Source: Phoronis australis (lineage: Eukaryota > Phoronida > Phoronidae). From it: a stretch of DNA of 64,000 nucleotides. The notes under the pieces are model-generated. The model had not been told where the DNA came from, did not search any database, and was given only the letters and a program-made list of their open reading frames with translations. Below, in pieces: positions 46,214 to 57,205 of this stretch. Location of the stretch: NCBI GenBank assembly GCA_002633005.1, contig NMRA01000010.1:675252-739251 (forward strand). Direction: 5' to 3'. Both the position numbers and the translations under genes were made by a program. Each line of letters opens with the position of its first letter. The first letter of the stretch is position 1.

Positions 46214-47640
46214 GGGTGCACCGAGGATGAGGGTTGTGGTGATTAGTGCAATCAATTCGCCTGTGTCAAGGTTCCTGTTAACAATGCTATAGGTGGCAGT
46301 TTGTGCTGCGTGCATCTGGAACCAAGAAGTCATTGGGATGAGCAGTAAAACTTGCTCAAGTCGTCTCCATTCGGACCAGGACATTTCATCCCTGTAAGCA
46401 AAATGTGGCTTACTTGAGGGTCAGAGTGCACAGCCTAGAACAACCCTAACACAAAGTTGAGCAATATTCGATTCATACACGTCCGACTTGTGCAGGTTTT
46501 ACTGCAAGTTGTAATTTAACCATTGTTCGGTAGTCTGCGTCCTAATCAACCATTGCCGCACTGCAGAGTTGTTCACAAAGCTTTGCCTTTGTTATGACAT
46601 TCCAGAATGGTTGTCCACAAGTGTCATTGATTGTGCTGGATCAGATCATCATGCCTCAGTTACACTGTTGTTGTTAAAGGAAATGTAACTGATTTGTCTC
46701 TTTGGTTTCTTTGGTTTAAGGAAGGTTCATGACCCAGAAACAAAGTATTGTGTAGGGTGTCATAAAAATGAGTTTGCTGTTTAAAGTTTGTTCATTGTGC
46801 GTGCATACCCAGTGGTTTTATTAAACTTGTGGTAATGGAGGTGGTCTTTGAGTATTAATAATTTTGCAAATATTTTTTTATTGCAACCTTGAGTTTTGTG
46901 TTCCTCATTTGGATACGTGAATATTACGAAGTATCCAGGAAATTGGTGCATATCAAATTAAGTTAATAATGATCAGATAGTCGGCATATAAAGATTATCT
47001 GTTGCTCCCATTCAGTTGTGCGATAGTAATTTGTATTACAGCCAACGCCAACTTTTCCTGACATTGTGTTTTTCATTGTCATAATATCTGTGAATGTATG
47101 GTGATATCTAAAAGTACACTAGCCTTGCTCAGTTACTTAATTGTTGAGAGATGATGAGTTGTCCCTCCGAATGGATGTAGCAGTTCCTGTCTCTGAAATG
47201 GAGTTTGGGACCAGTGGTTAAATACCATGTCGCAAACCCAAGTGATAATGTATTTATGTTTCTTTGGCTGGAAGGAGTCGGCTTTTGTCTGTAATATGCC
47301 TTCAAGGAGTGATTGGAGAGGCTAGTTGAGTTCACGTGACGTTTTAGTTCTGTGAATATTTAAGGAGACGTAGCTATTGCAGTTTGTGAGCGGAGAGAAT
47401 GCATGTAGTCGTATTGATTGCTTTGTCCGCGAACACTAACATCCCAATGTCCAGCTTACTGGTGCGAGTCTGTTTAGAGAGAAGTCCCTGGTTATTTACA
47501 CCACCTGGTGGCTGTTTCACGAAACATGTTGGAGTTGATATAAACCATGTCCTAGTATCAAAAATCTTTATCAACAGGCGTGTCGTATTTGTATCTTATT
47601 TAATTTGAATTGTTACAATAAAATTGGTGTGAGCACCACA
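46214..47640 (+). other. CLINT1: CLINT1 3' UTR (probable)
   Basis: Non-coding sequence after the stop, with a canonical AATAAA at 47617-47622. Later AATAAA-like signals near 48285 and 48412 could give longer forms. Confidence 0.5.
47617..47622 (+). terminator. Candidate poly(A) signal for CLINT1
   Basis: AATAAA about 1.4 kb past the CLINT1 stop, followed by a TG-rich segment (GGTGTGAGC ... CTGTGTC) as expected for a cleavage site. Confidence 0.5.
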
Positions 47641-48885
47641 CTGTGTCAATGACTGAAACTAACAACCTGTGATTTTGGAAGTGTAATGAGCAAGGTGTTG
47701 AGCCTTAACCAACTGTCAGGTTTTTTCAAGCGGAGAAATTTCTAAATTTTGCGAATAACAAGATGAGTGATTTTTTGAACTATAATTTGCCTGAATCGAT
47801 GTATGAGTTTTTAGAGGTGTGGGTTTATAGATTTTTTATTGTCCGTCTGACCTGTTTCTGTGGCAATTTATCAGTTGTAACTTTTTTGAGAATTAAAGCA
47901 GTTAAAAATGAGACTTAAAAATGTGGAAAAGGCTTCAACTTTTTCTGTTGTGTAACGCTGGATTAGTTTTATATGATGGCATAGTTGTTCAAAAGTTTGA
48001 AATTTTAGTGAAACAGTTGTTGTCCAGTGAATATTGACTCTCTCATTTCTGTTGAGTCTTGCTGGAGTGAGGTGACAGTACTAAAAGCTCTCCTAGACTT
48101 TCCACTACAATGCGTGCTGCATTCACGTGTGAAAGTGGGGTAGATTTTAAAATACCGTCACAAGCCTAGTCAAGTGCAATACAATATTCACAGAATTAAA
48201 GTGTGAAGGAACTTGGATTGAGAGATAAGTCATTATTGGTGGTTTTCAGTTGTTAGAATTTTGTACAGAAATATATGTATATGATATAATAAAAATTGAC
48301 TATGACCAACTTGTAGAAAGATTAATGTGTAATGTATACTTGTTGAAGTATTAGTGGATTGCAGAAGTGCTATATTTCAAAATGTTATGTCAAAAATATG
48401 AACACTAAAGGAAATAAATCTTTAAAGAATATGCTGTTTTTATTTTTAGAAATGTTGTTAGGACCATGTGGACTTGTTGGTTTATTTAGCCGAATATCTG
48501 CATAACTATAGATTTTAACTCGGCAAAGGGATATATTTTCTGAAAGTAGAAAGCCTGTAAAATTCAATCTTTGACTGGATACCAATATGCTGAATTTTTT
48601 TTTAAATCATAAAGTCCTATTTTTGCAGCCCCTCGTGCAAAAGTAGAAAATTTAAAACCAAGTCCTAATAGCGTTTTAAAAAGCAGTGCATAACATATGG
48701 TGTCTGAAAGTGTATCGATCCGTTCGGCCATTTCCGAGATGTGATGTTCCATGGTTTACTAAATTTTCATATCAATTCGTAAACCTTGGGGTCCTTCGCC
48801 AAAACGTGAAATAAATTAGCCAAAAGTTTCTTGAAAACGTTAACCATTCTTTTAGGTGAACATGTAGGCACAACTGCTAAACTTA

Positions 48886-49180
48886 TACTAAACCCTGTTT
48901 TGGTAATTTCCACCAATCCTTGTCCTCTAACCTGGAAATGCATCATTGACAACGATTTTCGAAGTTTAAGACGGGAATCGATAAAAAATCGTACTCATTA
49001 GTCACAGATTGGATATTATGGTCCGCGGTGGGTGGTCTTTTCCACACAGTTGCCGTGTAATTCGCTAAAAGCGTTGGTCACGTTTGCCAGTTTAGCAGAC
49101 TTCAAAAGGAATTTTCAAAATTTCCTCCAAACTTGAGAGTTGTCGAGGGTTACAGATGGAGCATTATTTCGTTTCATTTT
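48886..49180 (+). repeat. 290-base dispersed repeat, copy 2
   Basis: Aligns with 7613-7905 in the same orientation. The sequence before it (48480-48600) also resembles 34150-34270 in CLINT1 intron 5 (TATTTTCTGAAAnTAGAAAG), so the full element may be longer than either copy. Confidence 0.7.
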
Positions 49181-49361
49181 AAGTATTTTTAAAATCAAAA
49201 TCGTCTCGCTGCATTTCTTTCTGCTGAGCTGGCTATCGTATCGGACCTTTTACTTTTCATAAAATTGACCTCATATTATTCCTAAAATGCTCCTATTTTC
49301 GTTACCAAATCAACGACAACATCGAAAACATCAGGGACTCGAGAAAACGCTTCGACTTCAT

Positions 49362-49417
49362 TGAATTTGGCCAACCTTCAAATTCCGAATTCGAAAATGG
49401 CGCATGCATGCATTGTG
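49362..49417 (+). repeat. Dispersed repeat fragment, copy 3 of 3
   Basis: TTGGCCAACCTTCAAATTCC then GAATTCGAAAATGGCGC, matching 18558-18610 and the inverse of 1137-1191. Confidence 0.5.
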
Positions 49418-49728
49418 AAGGAAATATAACCCTACTCATCGTAAACAATTGATGACCGATTTTCCTTTTTAGCTAGCGATGATTATGCAGACAGTACATA
49501 CATTAATTTTACTTCTCATATCTTCGTTTACAACAAGGCGGTTTTCGTACACAAGCCATGCATAGGGCTAAGTAATTCAATGCCAACAATTCCCGCAGGA
49601 ACGTTCTTCTGTAATTACTTCGTTCCCAATTTGCATAAATAATCAGTTTGCACCTGATGCCAATGGTAGAAAATTGTGTGCATATTGTGTCTGCTGGATT
49701 TCTCGGGTGCGCGGGTGAGCCAGGTCTG

Positions 49729-49895
49729 GTTTGCGTTTAGTAACCCGAGTACCTCGTAAGAAAAGCAGGATTTCGCGAGATATCGCCAAGTATTTTCAAG
49801 CAGGTTTTAGCAAGATTATCTCGCCGCGCAACTGCTGTGGAACTCTACCCTACGTGCACTAACGCTAGTGTCTGTTGGCTTACGAATGTTGAATG
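49729..49895 (+). mobile_element. Diverged relative of the CGTTCAG MITE
   Basis: Shares the order GTACCTCGTAAGAAAAGCAG, GATTTCGCGAGATAT and GGTTTTAGCAAGA with 40346-40486, but its ends have decayed. Limits are approximate. Confidence 0.5.
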
Positions 49896-50338
49896 AGAGT
49901 TGAGTGTGCGGTAAAGTTTTATGTTTTTATCATGTTGGCTACTGGGTTTCCATGATCACAAAGTTAGTGTAAATCTACACTCATTCAAAGTGCTACGAAA
50001 GGTCCACTTTTCAGTATAGGTGGCGCTGTGTCAAATCGTACGTGTAGCTCTTCAGTGATTCGGCTTGAACTATAGCGGAATGAATTATGTTACAAATGTG
50101 ACGACTTATCAGAATTACTACTATCGTTTTATTTTAGTTAAATTTCATGAAACTACATTAGAATATAACCAGCATGAAATGTATTTTTTTGAATTTTTAA
50201 TGGTGCTCCGACAATGACGTCTGCCACAGTTGCATTTGTGTGAAACTGTCGACTTTAATTTTTATCAAATTAATGCGAGAATTTCGAACGCTTACCACGG
50301 AACCTAAACCCAACCCAGGCCGGCACTTGAATTACAGA

Positions 50339-50857
50339 CAAAAGTGATCGAAGTTGTTTCTTAGATCACCTGTGCTCAAAAATGTCTGTGGCACCGAATT
50401 GCCGCGCTATAAGGCCCATGGGAGTCTGTGCGAACTGCGCTTATATGCGAAACTTAGGTGCATGCGCCAATATGCGAGCCCGGCACTTGGGTAAAGAAAG
50501 GCCGCGAAAAAGGCATTATTCCGGATTCGGGACCAAGGGCCTAGACACGCAGCAATACGAATTCGTTGTTCATGAAAAGCAAGTCAATTTTTAAAAATGA
50601 AAACGGATGCACCTATATGCGAATTAATGCATATAGGACTATGCGGGGAGATTACCTGGGCTTATAGGTGAAACATAGGCACATGCGCCATTGGGTAAAA
50701 AATAGACAGCGAAAAAAGGCATTATTTATCGTTGGCCAATTGGGTGAACGTTACACCGTTACTTTACGTGCGTAAAGTAATCATTGCGGCATACAGTAAC
50801 TTTTTACGGCGTAAAGTAATTATTTGCGGCGTAAAGTAATTATTTGCGGCGTAAAGT
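50339..50857 (+). repeat. 520-base direct duplication, copy A
   Basis: Nearly identical to the segment beginning at 50859, from which it is separated by a single n (50858). It includes a 70-codon open frame (50382-50594) repeated in copy B, and ends inside the 20-base array. The n at the junction suggests an assembly join. Confidence 0.9.
50807..50857 (+). repeat. 20-base tandem array, short copy
   Basis: About 2.5 units of GTAAAGTAATTATTTGCGGC cut by the n at 50858. Just before it lies a near-palindrome ACTTTACGTGCGTAAAGT. Confidence 0.9.
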
Positions 50858-50858
50858 N

Positions 50859-51440
50859 CAAAAGTGATCGAAGTTGTTTCTTAGATCACCTGTGCTCAAA
50901 AATGTCTGTGGCACCGAATTGCCGCGCTATAAGGCCCATGGGAGTCTGTGCGAACTGCGCTTATATGCGAAACTTAGGTGCATGCGCCAATATGCGAGCC
51001 CGGCACTTGGGTAAAGAAAGGCCGCGAAAAAGGCATTATTCCGGATTCGGGACCAAGGGCCTAGACACGCAGCAATACGAATTCGTTGTTCATGAAAAGC
51101 AAGTCAATTTTTAAAAATGAAAACGGATGCACCTATATGCGAATTAATGGATATAGGACTATGCGGGGAGATTACCTGGGCTTATAGGTGAAACATAGGC
51201 ACATGGGCCATTGGGTAAAAAATAGACAGCGAAAAAAGGCATTATTTATCGTTGGCCAATTGGGTGAACGTTACACCGTTACTTTACGTGCGTAAAGTAT
51301 TCATTGCGGCTTACAATAACTTTTTACGGCGTAAAGTAATTATTTGCGGCGTAAAGTAATTATTTGCGGCGTAAAGTAATTATTTGCGGCGTAAAGTAAT
51401 TATTTGCGGCGTAAAGTAATTATTTGCGGCGTAAAGTAAC
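50859..51440 (+). repeat. 520-base direct duplication, copy B, with longer 20-base array
   Basis: Repeats copy A with very few base differences and then extends into more units of the 20-base repeat. Confidence 0.9.
51331..51440 (+). repeat. 20-base tandem array, long copy
   Basis: Five full identical units of GTAAAGTAATTATTTGCGGC plus a partial, with decayed units before and after (GTAACTTTTAAAGCCGCAAC). The identity of units indicates recent expansion. Confidence 0.92.
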
Positions 51441-51673
51441 TTTTAAAGCCGCAACAGTTTTTTGTGCGTGATAAGAATTTTTGCCGTGTTGTAAAGGTGC
51501 GGCCCGTCGTCCAGTGAATTCCACCCACAAGTTTCATTAACGAAATATTTGTATTTTAGTGAAATCTTACCATTAAAGCAACTCCTACGTTCTAAAACCA
51601 CAAAACAATGACCGGAGAGAATGCGTAAAAAATAAAATTCACAAAGAACGTCAATAACTTAGGGCATGAATTT

Positions 51674-53323
51674 CTATGTACGATCATGACTTGCCGTCGG
51701 ACTGGCATCATTACTGCCATCTAGTGGCACTAAGGTAGACTGTTTCTTGTTCCCACAACAAGAGCAGCAACGCCCACTGCGTTTTCTGTTGCGTGAATTC
51801 TTTTTGCGACGCCGCAGAAATAAACACAGAGCGATGAGAGACAAAAGAAGGAAAAAGCCAAACGAAGCCGCTGCTGCTACTTTCACTTCAAATGGAATAT
51901 TAATATTCCAATCGCCGTCTTTATCAACACCTGGGCGTTTGGTTGCAGGTTCACGGCTTATCCTATCGGCAGATGTCGTGGAACTTAAAGTTCCAACCGC
52001 ATCAGTCTTCAGAACGTATTTGTCTGCAGAGCCATGCACATTTGATGCTCGACAGAGATATTCGCCTGCATCAGCCGGTGTGAAGGGATTCAGAACGTAT
52101 ACCGCGCTGTTATTATAGTTGGTTTTGTTGATCGGTGGATCCTGAGTTTGGTTGAGACCGCTCGGCAAGTACCACGTGACGGTTGGCGCAGGGTTGCCAC
52201 GTGCATGGCAAAAAAAGTAGACAGACTTTCCGCTGCTTCGTGATCTGCCATCAACGAAGTATGCACGATCGATGATTGGCGGATCACACTCGAAGCTGAC
52301 CACGGGTAACGTCTTCAGGTCATTAACGAAAGTTGGTGATACACAGGATCCGTAGTTTTCGAAGTATTGAAACTGGTTATCGTCCAGAAGCGCTCTGTAC
52401 CAATGCATTTCGCAATTACAATGCAAGGGATTGGCTGACAAATCTAACGTAACTCGCCAGGGCACAATGTTATGATACTGGGCTATTGTAACAAGAACCG
52501 TTTCGAAATCTCGAGGAAATGTTTGGATTTTATTGTTGTTAATTTTGAAAGTGGTCAGTTGTTTCAACGTGGCAGATTCTTTAGAGTTTACAATCTTGTA
52601 GATCCTGTTCCTTGCTACGTCAAGGGTTTTCAACAAATGCAGTTGCTTGAACAACCCAAAGTCCAACGATTTTATTTTATTTCCAGATAAGATAATAACT
52701 TCCAAGTTGTTCAAATGCCTGAAAGGGTTCTCCATATTTGGCCCCTCAAGTTTTTCTATGTTATTCGTATCCAGATACATCGTCTGCAACAGCGGGAGGC
52801 GAAGATTCCACGGCAGTGCCGTCAGTTTGTTGTTTCGAAGATCGAGGTGAAGAAGGTTGGTTAGGTGATTCAGCATTTCTCCTTCGACGCTGGACAGCCT
52901 GTTGTTTGCTAGGATCAGATGGTTCAATTGTCTAAGACTTCTGAATGTGTCTCTGCCGAGAGTCATGAAACCATTTCCGCGCAAATCAAGATCTTGCAGT
53001 TTAGTTAAGTCTGCGAATGTGTTGTTCTCGACTATCTGTATTTTCCCACCATTTAGATGTAAGTATGTAAGGTTTTGAAATTTGCTGAAATCCTTCCTTT
53101 GTATGCTCTGTTTATGTAAATTGTCAACTTGCAAAAATGCGATGTTGTCCGGAATGTTCTGCGGAACATCGAACAGCAATAGACGTTTCGTACATCTGAC
53201 GTTGTACTTCTCGCTATTACATACACAATTATTCGAGCAACGGGCTTCTACTGACATACAGGAGCACGCCATCAAAACGTAGATGACAGCGCCACTGCTC
53301 AGGTGAAACGCAGCCGGAAGCAT
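51674..53323 (-). CDS. LRR-Ig single-pass membrane protein (AMIGO/LINGO/LRRN-like)
   Basis: A 549-residue type I membrane protein, probably a cell-surface adhesion or signalling protein. In order: a signal peptide (about 1-27, hydrophobic core VIYVLMACSCM); an LRRNT cap with Cys 29, 33, 35 and 44; about eight leucine-rich repeats (61-295, e.g. LTYLHLNGGKI, LLHLDLRNNKL); an LRRCT cap (NPLHCNC, Cys 302, 304, 327, 346); one I-set Ig domain with Cys 372 and 424 (GEYLCRASN); a Ser/Thr-rich stalk; a transmembrane helix (480-503); and a short basic tail with a CCSCC cluster that may be palmitoylated. The coding region is one exon, as in many LRR-Ig genes. An acceptor (CTTTCCAG) three bases before the ATG implies a non-coding upstream exon. 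The exact orthologue is not clear: AMIGO has this architecture, but LRRN, LINGO and kekkon types are related. Confidence 0.93.
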   Translation of the reverse strand: MLPAAFHLSSGAVIYVLMACSCMSVEARCSNNCVCNSEKYNVRCTKRLLLFDVPQNIPDNIAFLQVDNLHKQSIQRKDFSKFQNLTYLHLNGGKIQIVENNTFADLTKLQDLDLRGNGFMTLGRDTFRSLRQLNHLILANNRLSSVEGEMLNHLTNLLHLDLRNNKLTALPWNLRLPLLQTMYLDTNNIEKLEGPNMENPFRHLNNLEVIILSGNKIKSLDFGLFKQLHLLKTLDVARNRIYKIVNSKESATLKQLTTFKINNNKIQTFPRDFETVLVTIAQYHNIVPWRVTLDLSANPLHCNCEMHWYRALLDDNQFQYFENYGSCVSPTFVNDLKTLPVVSFECDPPIIDRAYFVDGRSRSSGKSVYFFCHARGNPAPTVTWYLPSGLNQTQDPPINKTNYNNSAVYVLNPFTPADAGEYLCRASNVHGSADKYVLKTDAVGTLSSTTSADRISREPATKRPGVDKDGDWNINIPFEVKVAAAASFGFFLLLSLIALCLFLRRRKKNSRNRKRSGRCCSCCGNKKQSTLVPLDGSNDASPTASHDRT

Positions 53324-53329
53324 GACCTG

Positions 53330-55176
53330 GAAAGAGAAAACTTTTCAGTATATTTCGATGTAACAGGGCGTGATGCAGAATACCTTTTGGCGGGTTCATT
53401 TGTGTAAAAACACATTTGTTAAACAGGCTAAAAGCATCATTCTCGAAAACATTCATTTCAATAACCTGAGTTTACAGAGTAATCTTTCAAATTCGCGTGC
53501 TTAAGATTAAGGGCAATATGAAGAGAAATGTCCCTCACATGTTATTTTAATACACAGAAATTTAAACGAAATTCGCCAATTTACAATAAAATTCAACCGC
53601 TAATTGCATGTTGCCTCACAGGCAAGGCATACTGAAGCCAATTTTCAAATTACGTTATACTCACCGTCGACAAACCTTATTTCGCCAGAAGTCCTTCAGA
53701 GTGTGAAACACCTCAGTCATCTAATGCTTCTTTTTCTAAACACGAGTGACCACATTCTCTTGAGCGGAATAACAAATCACCCGACTCTCCATTACAATTC
53801 CAGTACACTACTACGCCTGGTCACCAGTAGTAATTCGACAAACAATTCAATTAATTATACACGCATCACGAATTTTAAAAGGAATCGGGAATGTGGAAAT
53901 TGCCGCAAGTAGGCTGCATGTGCTAAATTTCAAGCCAGAGTAGGGGACAGTGATTTTAGAGCTTGTACGGGTGTGCTTAACTTTAAGCAGGACAAAATAT
54001 ACAGAAAAGCACTCTGTGCTTGATATGAAGCCAGATAAAAATGTGTTAACTTGTACTCATTAAATTTTGCTGAAATTGTCACAGTATACCTTGAAGTTGT
54101 TTCAATAATTATCAAAGCGGGCCTATGAAATCGTGACCTTGGACCAAAAGAGAAACGTTTAAATTTTCAAAAGAACCGGTTTATTATAAGGTTGGTGTTT
54201 ACTACAGGTTCATGTAACTAACTTTTTATCATTTGGTAACAGCTGTCAGTGTTCCATTCTGAAACTGAGATCCTATGATCCACGCGATAAAAACGTAACT
54301 TTTCTTTTCGTTTGCAAATAACTTTTCCGTACTCACGAATGTGCTAAAACGAACGAAAACGATACTTTTTCAGGCTTTCGAAATTCTTTTCGCGCACACA
54401 AATACTCTTACGACCATGCAACGCTTTTCAATAATAGAAGTTGCGTTTTCGCTTGTCCACACGAGAACTGAGTGAACGAGTCGTTTTTCGCGAAAAATCC
54501 CACTCTGCGTTCCAATAAGTTACTTTTTAGTTGCCTTTTTCCGTGTATAGACAAAAGTTACATTAACAAAGAAAAAGTTTCATTTTCATTTGAAAACACA
54601 ATCATGTGGAATCTAAAACGTATGACCTGTTAATTCATTAAATCTGTCTGAGCACTAGTTAATTTACCAAAGCAACGAGGTCACGGAATAAACGCTTGTA
54701 ACATCGTGTAGCCGAAAGTCCAACTTGGAATTTGTTCTGTCCCTTTTGTCTAACTTTCTTTAATGATGGTCGGTTAGATTATAATGTAATTATTACCCGC
54801 GTTATTACGAATGAATTTAAGAAATATTTGATAATACGAACTAAATTTCCATGATAGCAAGTAACAGCATATGTTCACGAAAACAACAACGGATTTAAAA
54901 CTTGACATGTTTCGGTGTCATTTATTAAACACCATCCTCAGAAGTCATAATACAGTGGCCACCTAGCTAGGCCCAGCAACAAGTAATGAAGCACAGATAC
55001 AGTCAGTTACAGGGAGTGACAATGAACTATACCAACAATGACAACCTGTGGTGTGTCAGTTGCCTATTGAGATTGGGCTTGCACCAACTGATATGTAAAG
55101 CCTCACGAATTTTAAGCTCCTTTGTTGTTACTGCCTGGTCTATTATTGCAAAGTCATTGAAAGAGCACTGCTGATA
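53330..55176. other. Region upstream of the LRR-Ig gene
   Basis: Presumably holds the first intron and promoter of the LRR-Ig gene. I cannot place its first exon. No other gene is seen. Near 54.88-54.95 kb a segment with ATGTTTCGGTGTCATTTATT and AAACACCATCCTCAGAAG looks like a transposable-element end, but no second copy is present here. Confidence 0.4.
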
Positions 55177-55909
55177 NNNNNNNNNNNNNNNNNNNNNNNN
55201 NNNNNNNNNNNNNNNNNNNNNNNNNNNNNNNNNNNNNNNNNNNNNNNNNNNNNNNNNNNNNNNNNNNNNNNNNNNNNNNNNNNNNNNNNNNNNNNNNNNN
55301 NNNNNNNNNNNNNNNNNNNNNNNNNNNNNNNNNNNNNNNNNNNNNNNNNNNNNNNNNNNNNNNNNNNNNNNNNNNNNNNNNNNNNNNNNNNNNNNNNNNN
55401 NNNNNNNNNNNNNNNNNNNNNNNNNNNNNNNNNNNNNNNNNNNNNNNNNNNNNNNNNNNNNNNNNNNNNNNNNNNNNNNNNNNNNNNNNNNNNNNNNNNN
55501 NNNNNNNNNNNNNNNNNNNNNNNNNNNNNNNNNNNNNNNNNNNNNNNNNNNNNNNNNNNNNNNNNNNNNNNNNNNNNNNNNNNNNNNNNNNNNNNNNNNN
55601 NNNNNNNNNNNNNNNNNNNNNNNNNNNNNNNNNNNNNNNNNNNNNNNNNNNNNNNNNNNNNNNNNNNNNNNNNNNNNNNNNNNNNNNNNNNNNNNNNNNN
55701 NNNNNNNNNNNNNNNNNNNNNNNNNNNNNNNNNNNNNNNNNNNNNNNNNNNNNNNNNNNNNNNNNNNNNNNNNNNNNNNNNNNNNNNNNNNNNNNNNNNN
55801 NNNNNNNNNNNNNNNNNNNNNNNNNNNNNNNNNNNNNNNNNNNNNNNNNNNNNNNNNNNNNNNNNNNNNNNNNNNNNNNNNNNNNNNNNNNNNNNNNNNN
55901 NNNNNNNNN
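55177..55909. other. Assembly gap (733 N)
   Basis: A run of undetermined bases. The 288-codon open frame that spans it is meaningless. Confidence 0.99.
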
Positions 55910-56109
55910 TCTTGGATAATACTTCAGGAATCAAGGAAAATACTTGATTTTTAGAGGTAAAAACAGAAAAATTTCCTGGGCGGGAGGGGGCCAAACCCCC
56001 TCCCGCCATTCGGTGCTATGCGCATCTACAATCGTGGTTCAGTTTGCGCAAATGCTTACAGCCGGACAAAATGTTGCCCCCCCCTTGTGATATCCTAGAT
56101 CCGCCACTG
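55910..56109 (-). mobile_element. MITE with GGCGGATCTAGG end, partly in the gap, copy 2
   Basis: Read on the minus strand, it begins CAGTGGCGGATCTAGGATAT, then an AAGGGGGGGGGCAACAT block, matching the start of the plus-strand copy at 56956. The other limit is not defined and may lie in the N gap. Confidence 0.6.
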
Positions 56110-56329
56110 ACATGTATCTTACTATCTCAACTTAAAGAGTCATAATTTCCAGGAAATTGAGAAAACGAACACAATCCTTGAAGGTGATAACTTGGTATAT
56201 ATATCTCATATAGTTTTGTCACGTGGTGAACAAAAACGTTTTTGTTTAAAGAAACACCCGTTAGAAAGCGAGTCACAGGATGCCCTGCAGAAACCTTCGG
56301 TACTTTTGCAGAATGACCACTTACATTTG

Positions 56330-56519
56330 AGGTGTTTTGGGGGCACTTCTCCACAAAAAAGAGCCACGAATGGCGCATTTGCCGTATTTTGGTAGTTCCT
56401 ACCCTTATAGTGAACTTTTGTCTCGTGTTCTGCTTTTTCGGACTTTTTGTTTGTCTGAGGCGGACCTTTTTGCCCACTTCGCCAAATGCGGGGGGCAGCA
56501 CCCCTGGGTGCGCGCATGT
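56330..56519 (-). mobile_element. CATGCGCGCACCC TIR element, copy 3
   Basis: On the minus strand it starts ACATGCGCGCACCCAGGGGT and continues with GGCGAAGTGGGCAAAAAGG, GCCTCAGACAAACAAAAAG and later blocks of the family. Its far end is decayed; the start coordinate is approximate. Confidence 0.65.
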
Positions 56520-56955
56520 ATTGAAGTAAAGGGATTAAGCACTCTTACACAACCTAATGGGACAAACCTTTCAAATTCTGTAGATCATGCTTGGTTCACT
56601 TCCAGTGTTTAAGAACTCATACAGCAGAGTTTGTTTAAAGATGCTGGTTTCGACTCTCTTTAGTTAATGAACAAAATTTGACCGCAAATCAATGTTCGTT
56701 CAACTTGTTATCAAATAATGTTCTGTTAACATGTAATCAATCGTTATTAAAACAACCAGAATTATTTAAGTTTTGTACTGGTGCTCGGCACTGAACTGCG
56801 CTTTCATCTTCTTTTGACAAGGAACTTGCACATCTGAGAGGCCTGGTTGATTTTCCATAACACGCTGGACTGATGTGTCGTGTTAGCGAAATCATGTTAC
56901 GAACTTGCAAACATAAACAGTGCAAATTACTTTGTAATCACTGAAGAACGGTTTA

Positions 56956-57205
56956 CAGTGGCGGACCTAGGATACCATAAGGGGGGGGGGGCAACATGTT
57001 GCCTCGGGAAAACGGGCAAAGGTCGACTGTATGTGCACAGGCGGCCCGAAAGCTTGCGGGGCCGAGGATGTTGGCCTCCTGTTCGGAAAATCTATCGGTG
57101 AATGGACTAAAAAAAAAAGAAAAAAAACGGGAGCACGATTCCGCCGCGAACTGGGATCTGAGCCCCTTGGTCCTCTACCGGTCCTAGTTACTACATCCGC
57201 CTATG
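56956..57205 (+). mobile_element. MITE with GGCGGACCTAGG / CCGCC ends, copy 3
   Basis: The left end CAGTGGCGGACCTAGGATAC is followed by a long G tract, and the right end is ACTACATCCGCCTATGG, an imperfect inverse. Its start matches the minus-strand copy ending at 56109, so two members lie inverted to each other within about 1 kb. Confidence 0.7.

Noticed and set aside
50382-51114. Identical 70-codon frame in both copies of the 520-base duplication, with a CANCAYMRNLGACANMRAR segment
   Set aside because: Identity is explained by the duplication itself, not by selection. It has no domain I recognise and lacks independent copies.
55143-56009. 288-codon open frame on the minus strand
   Set aside because: It is almost entirely N from the assembly gap.
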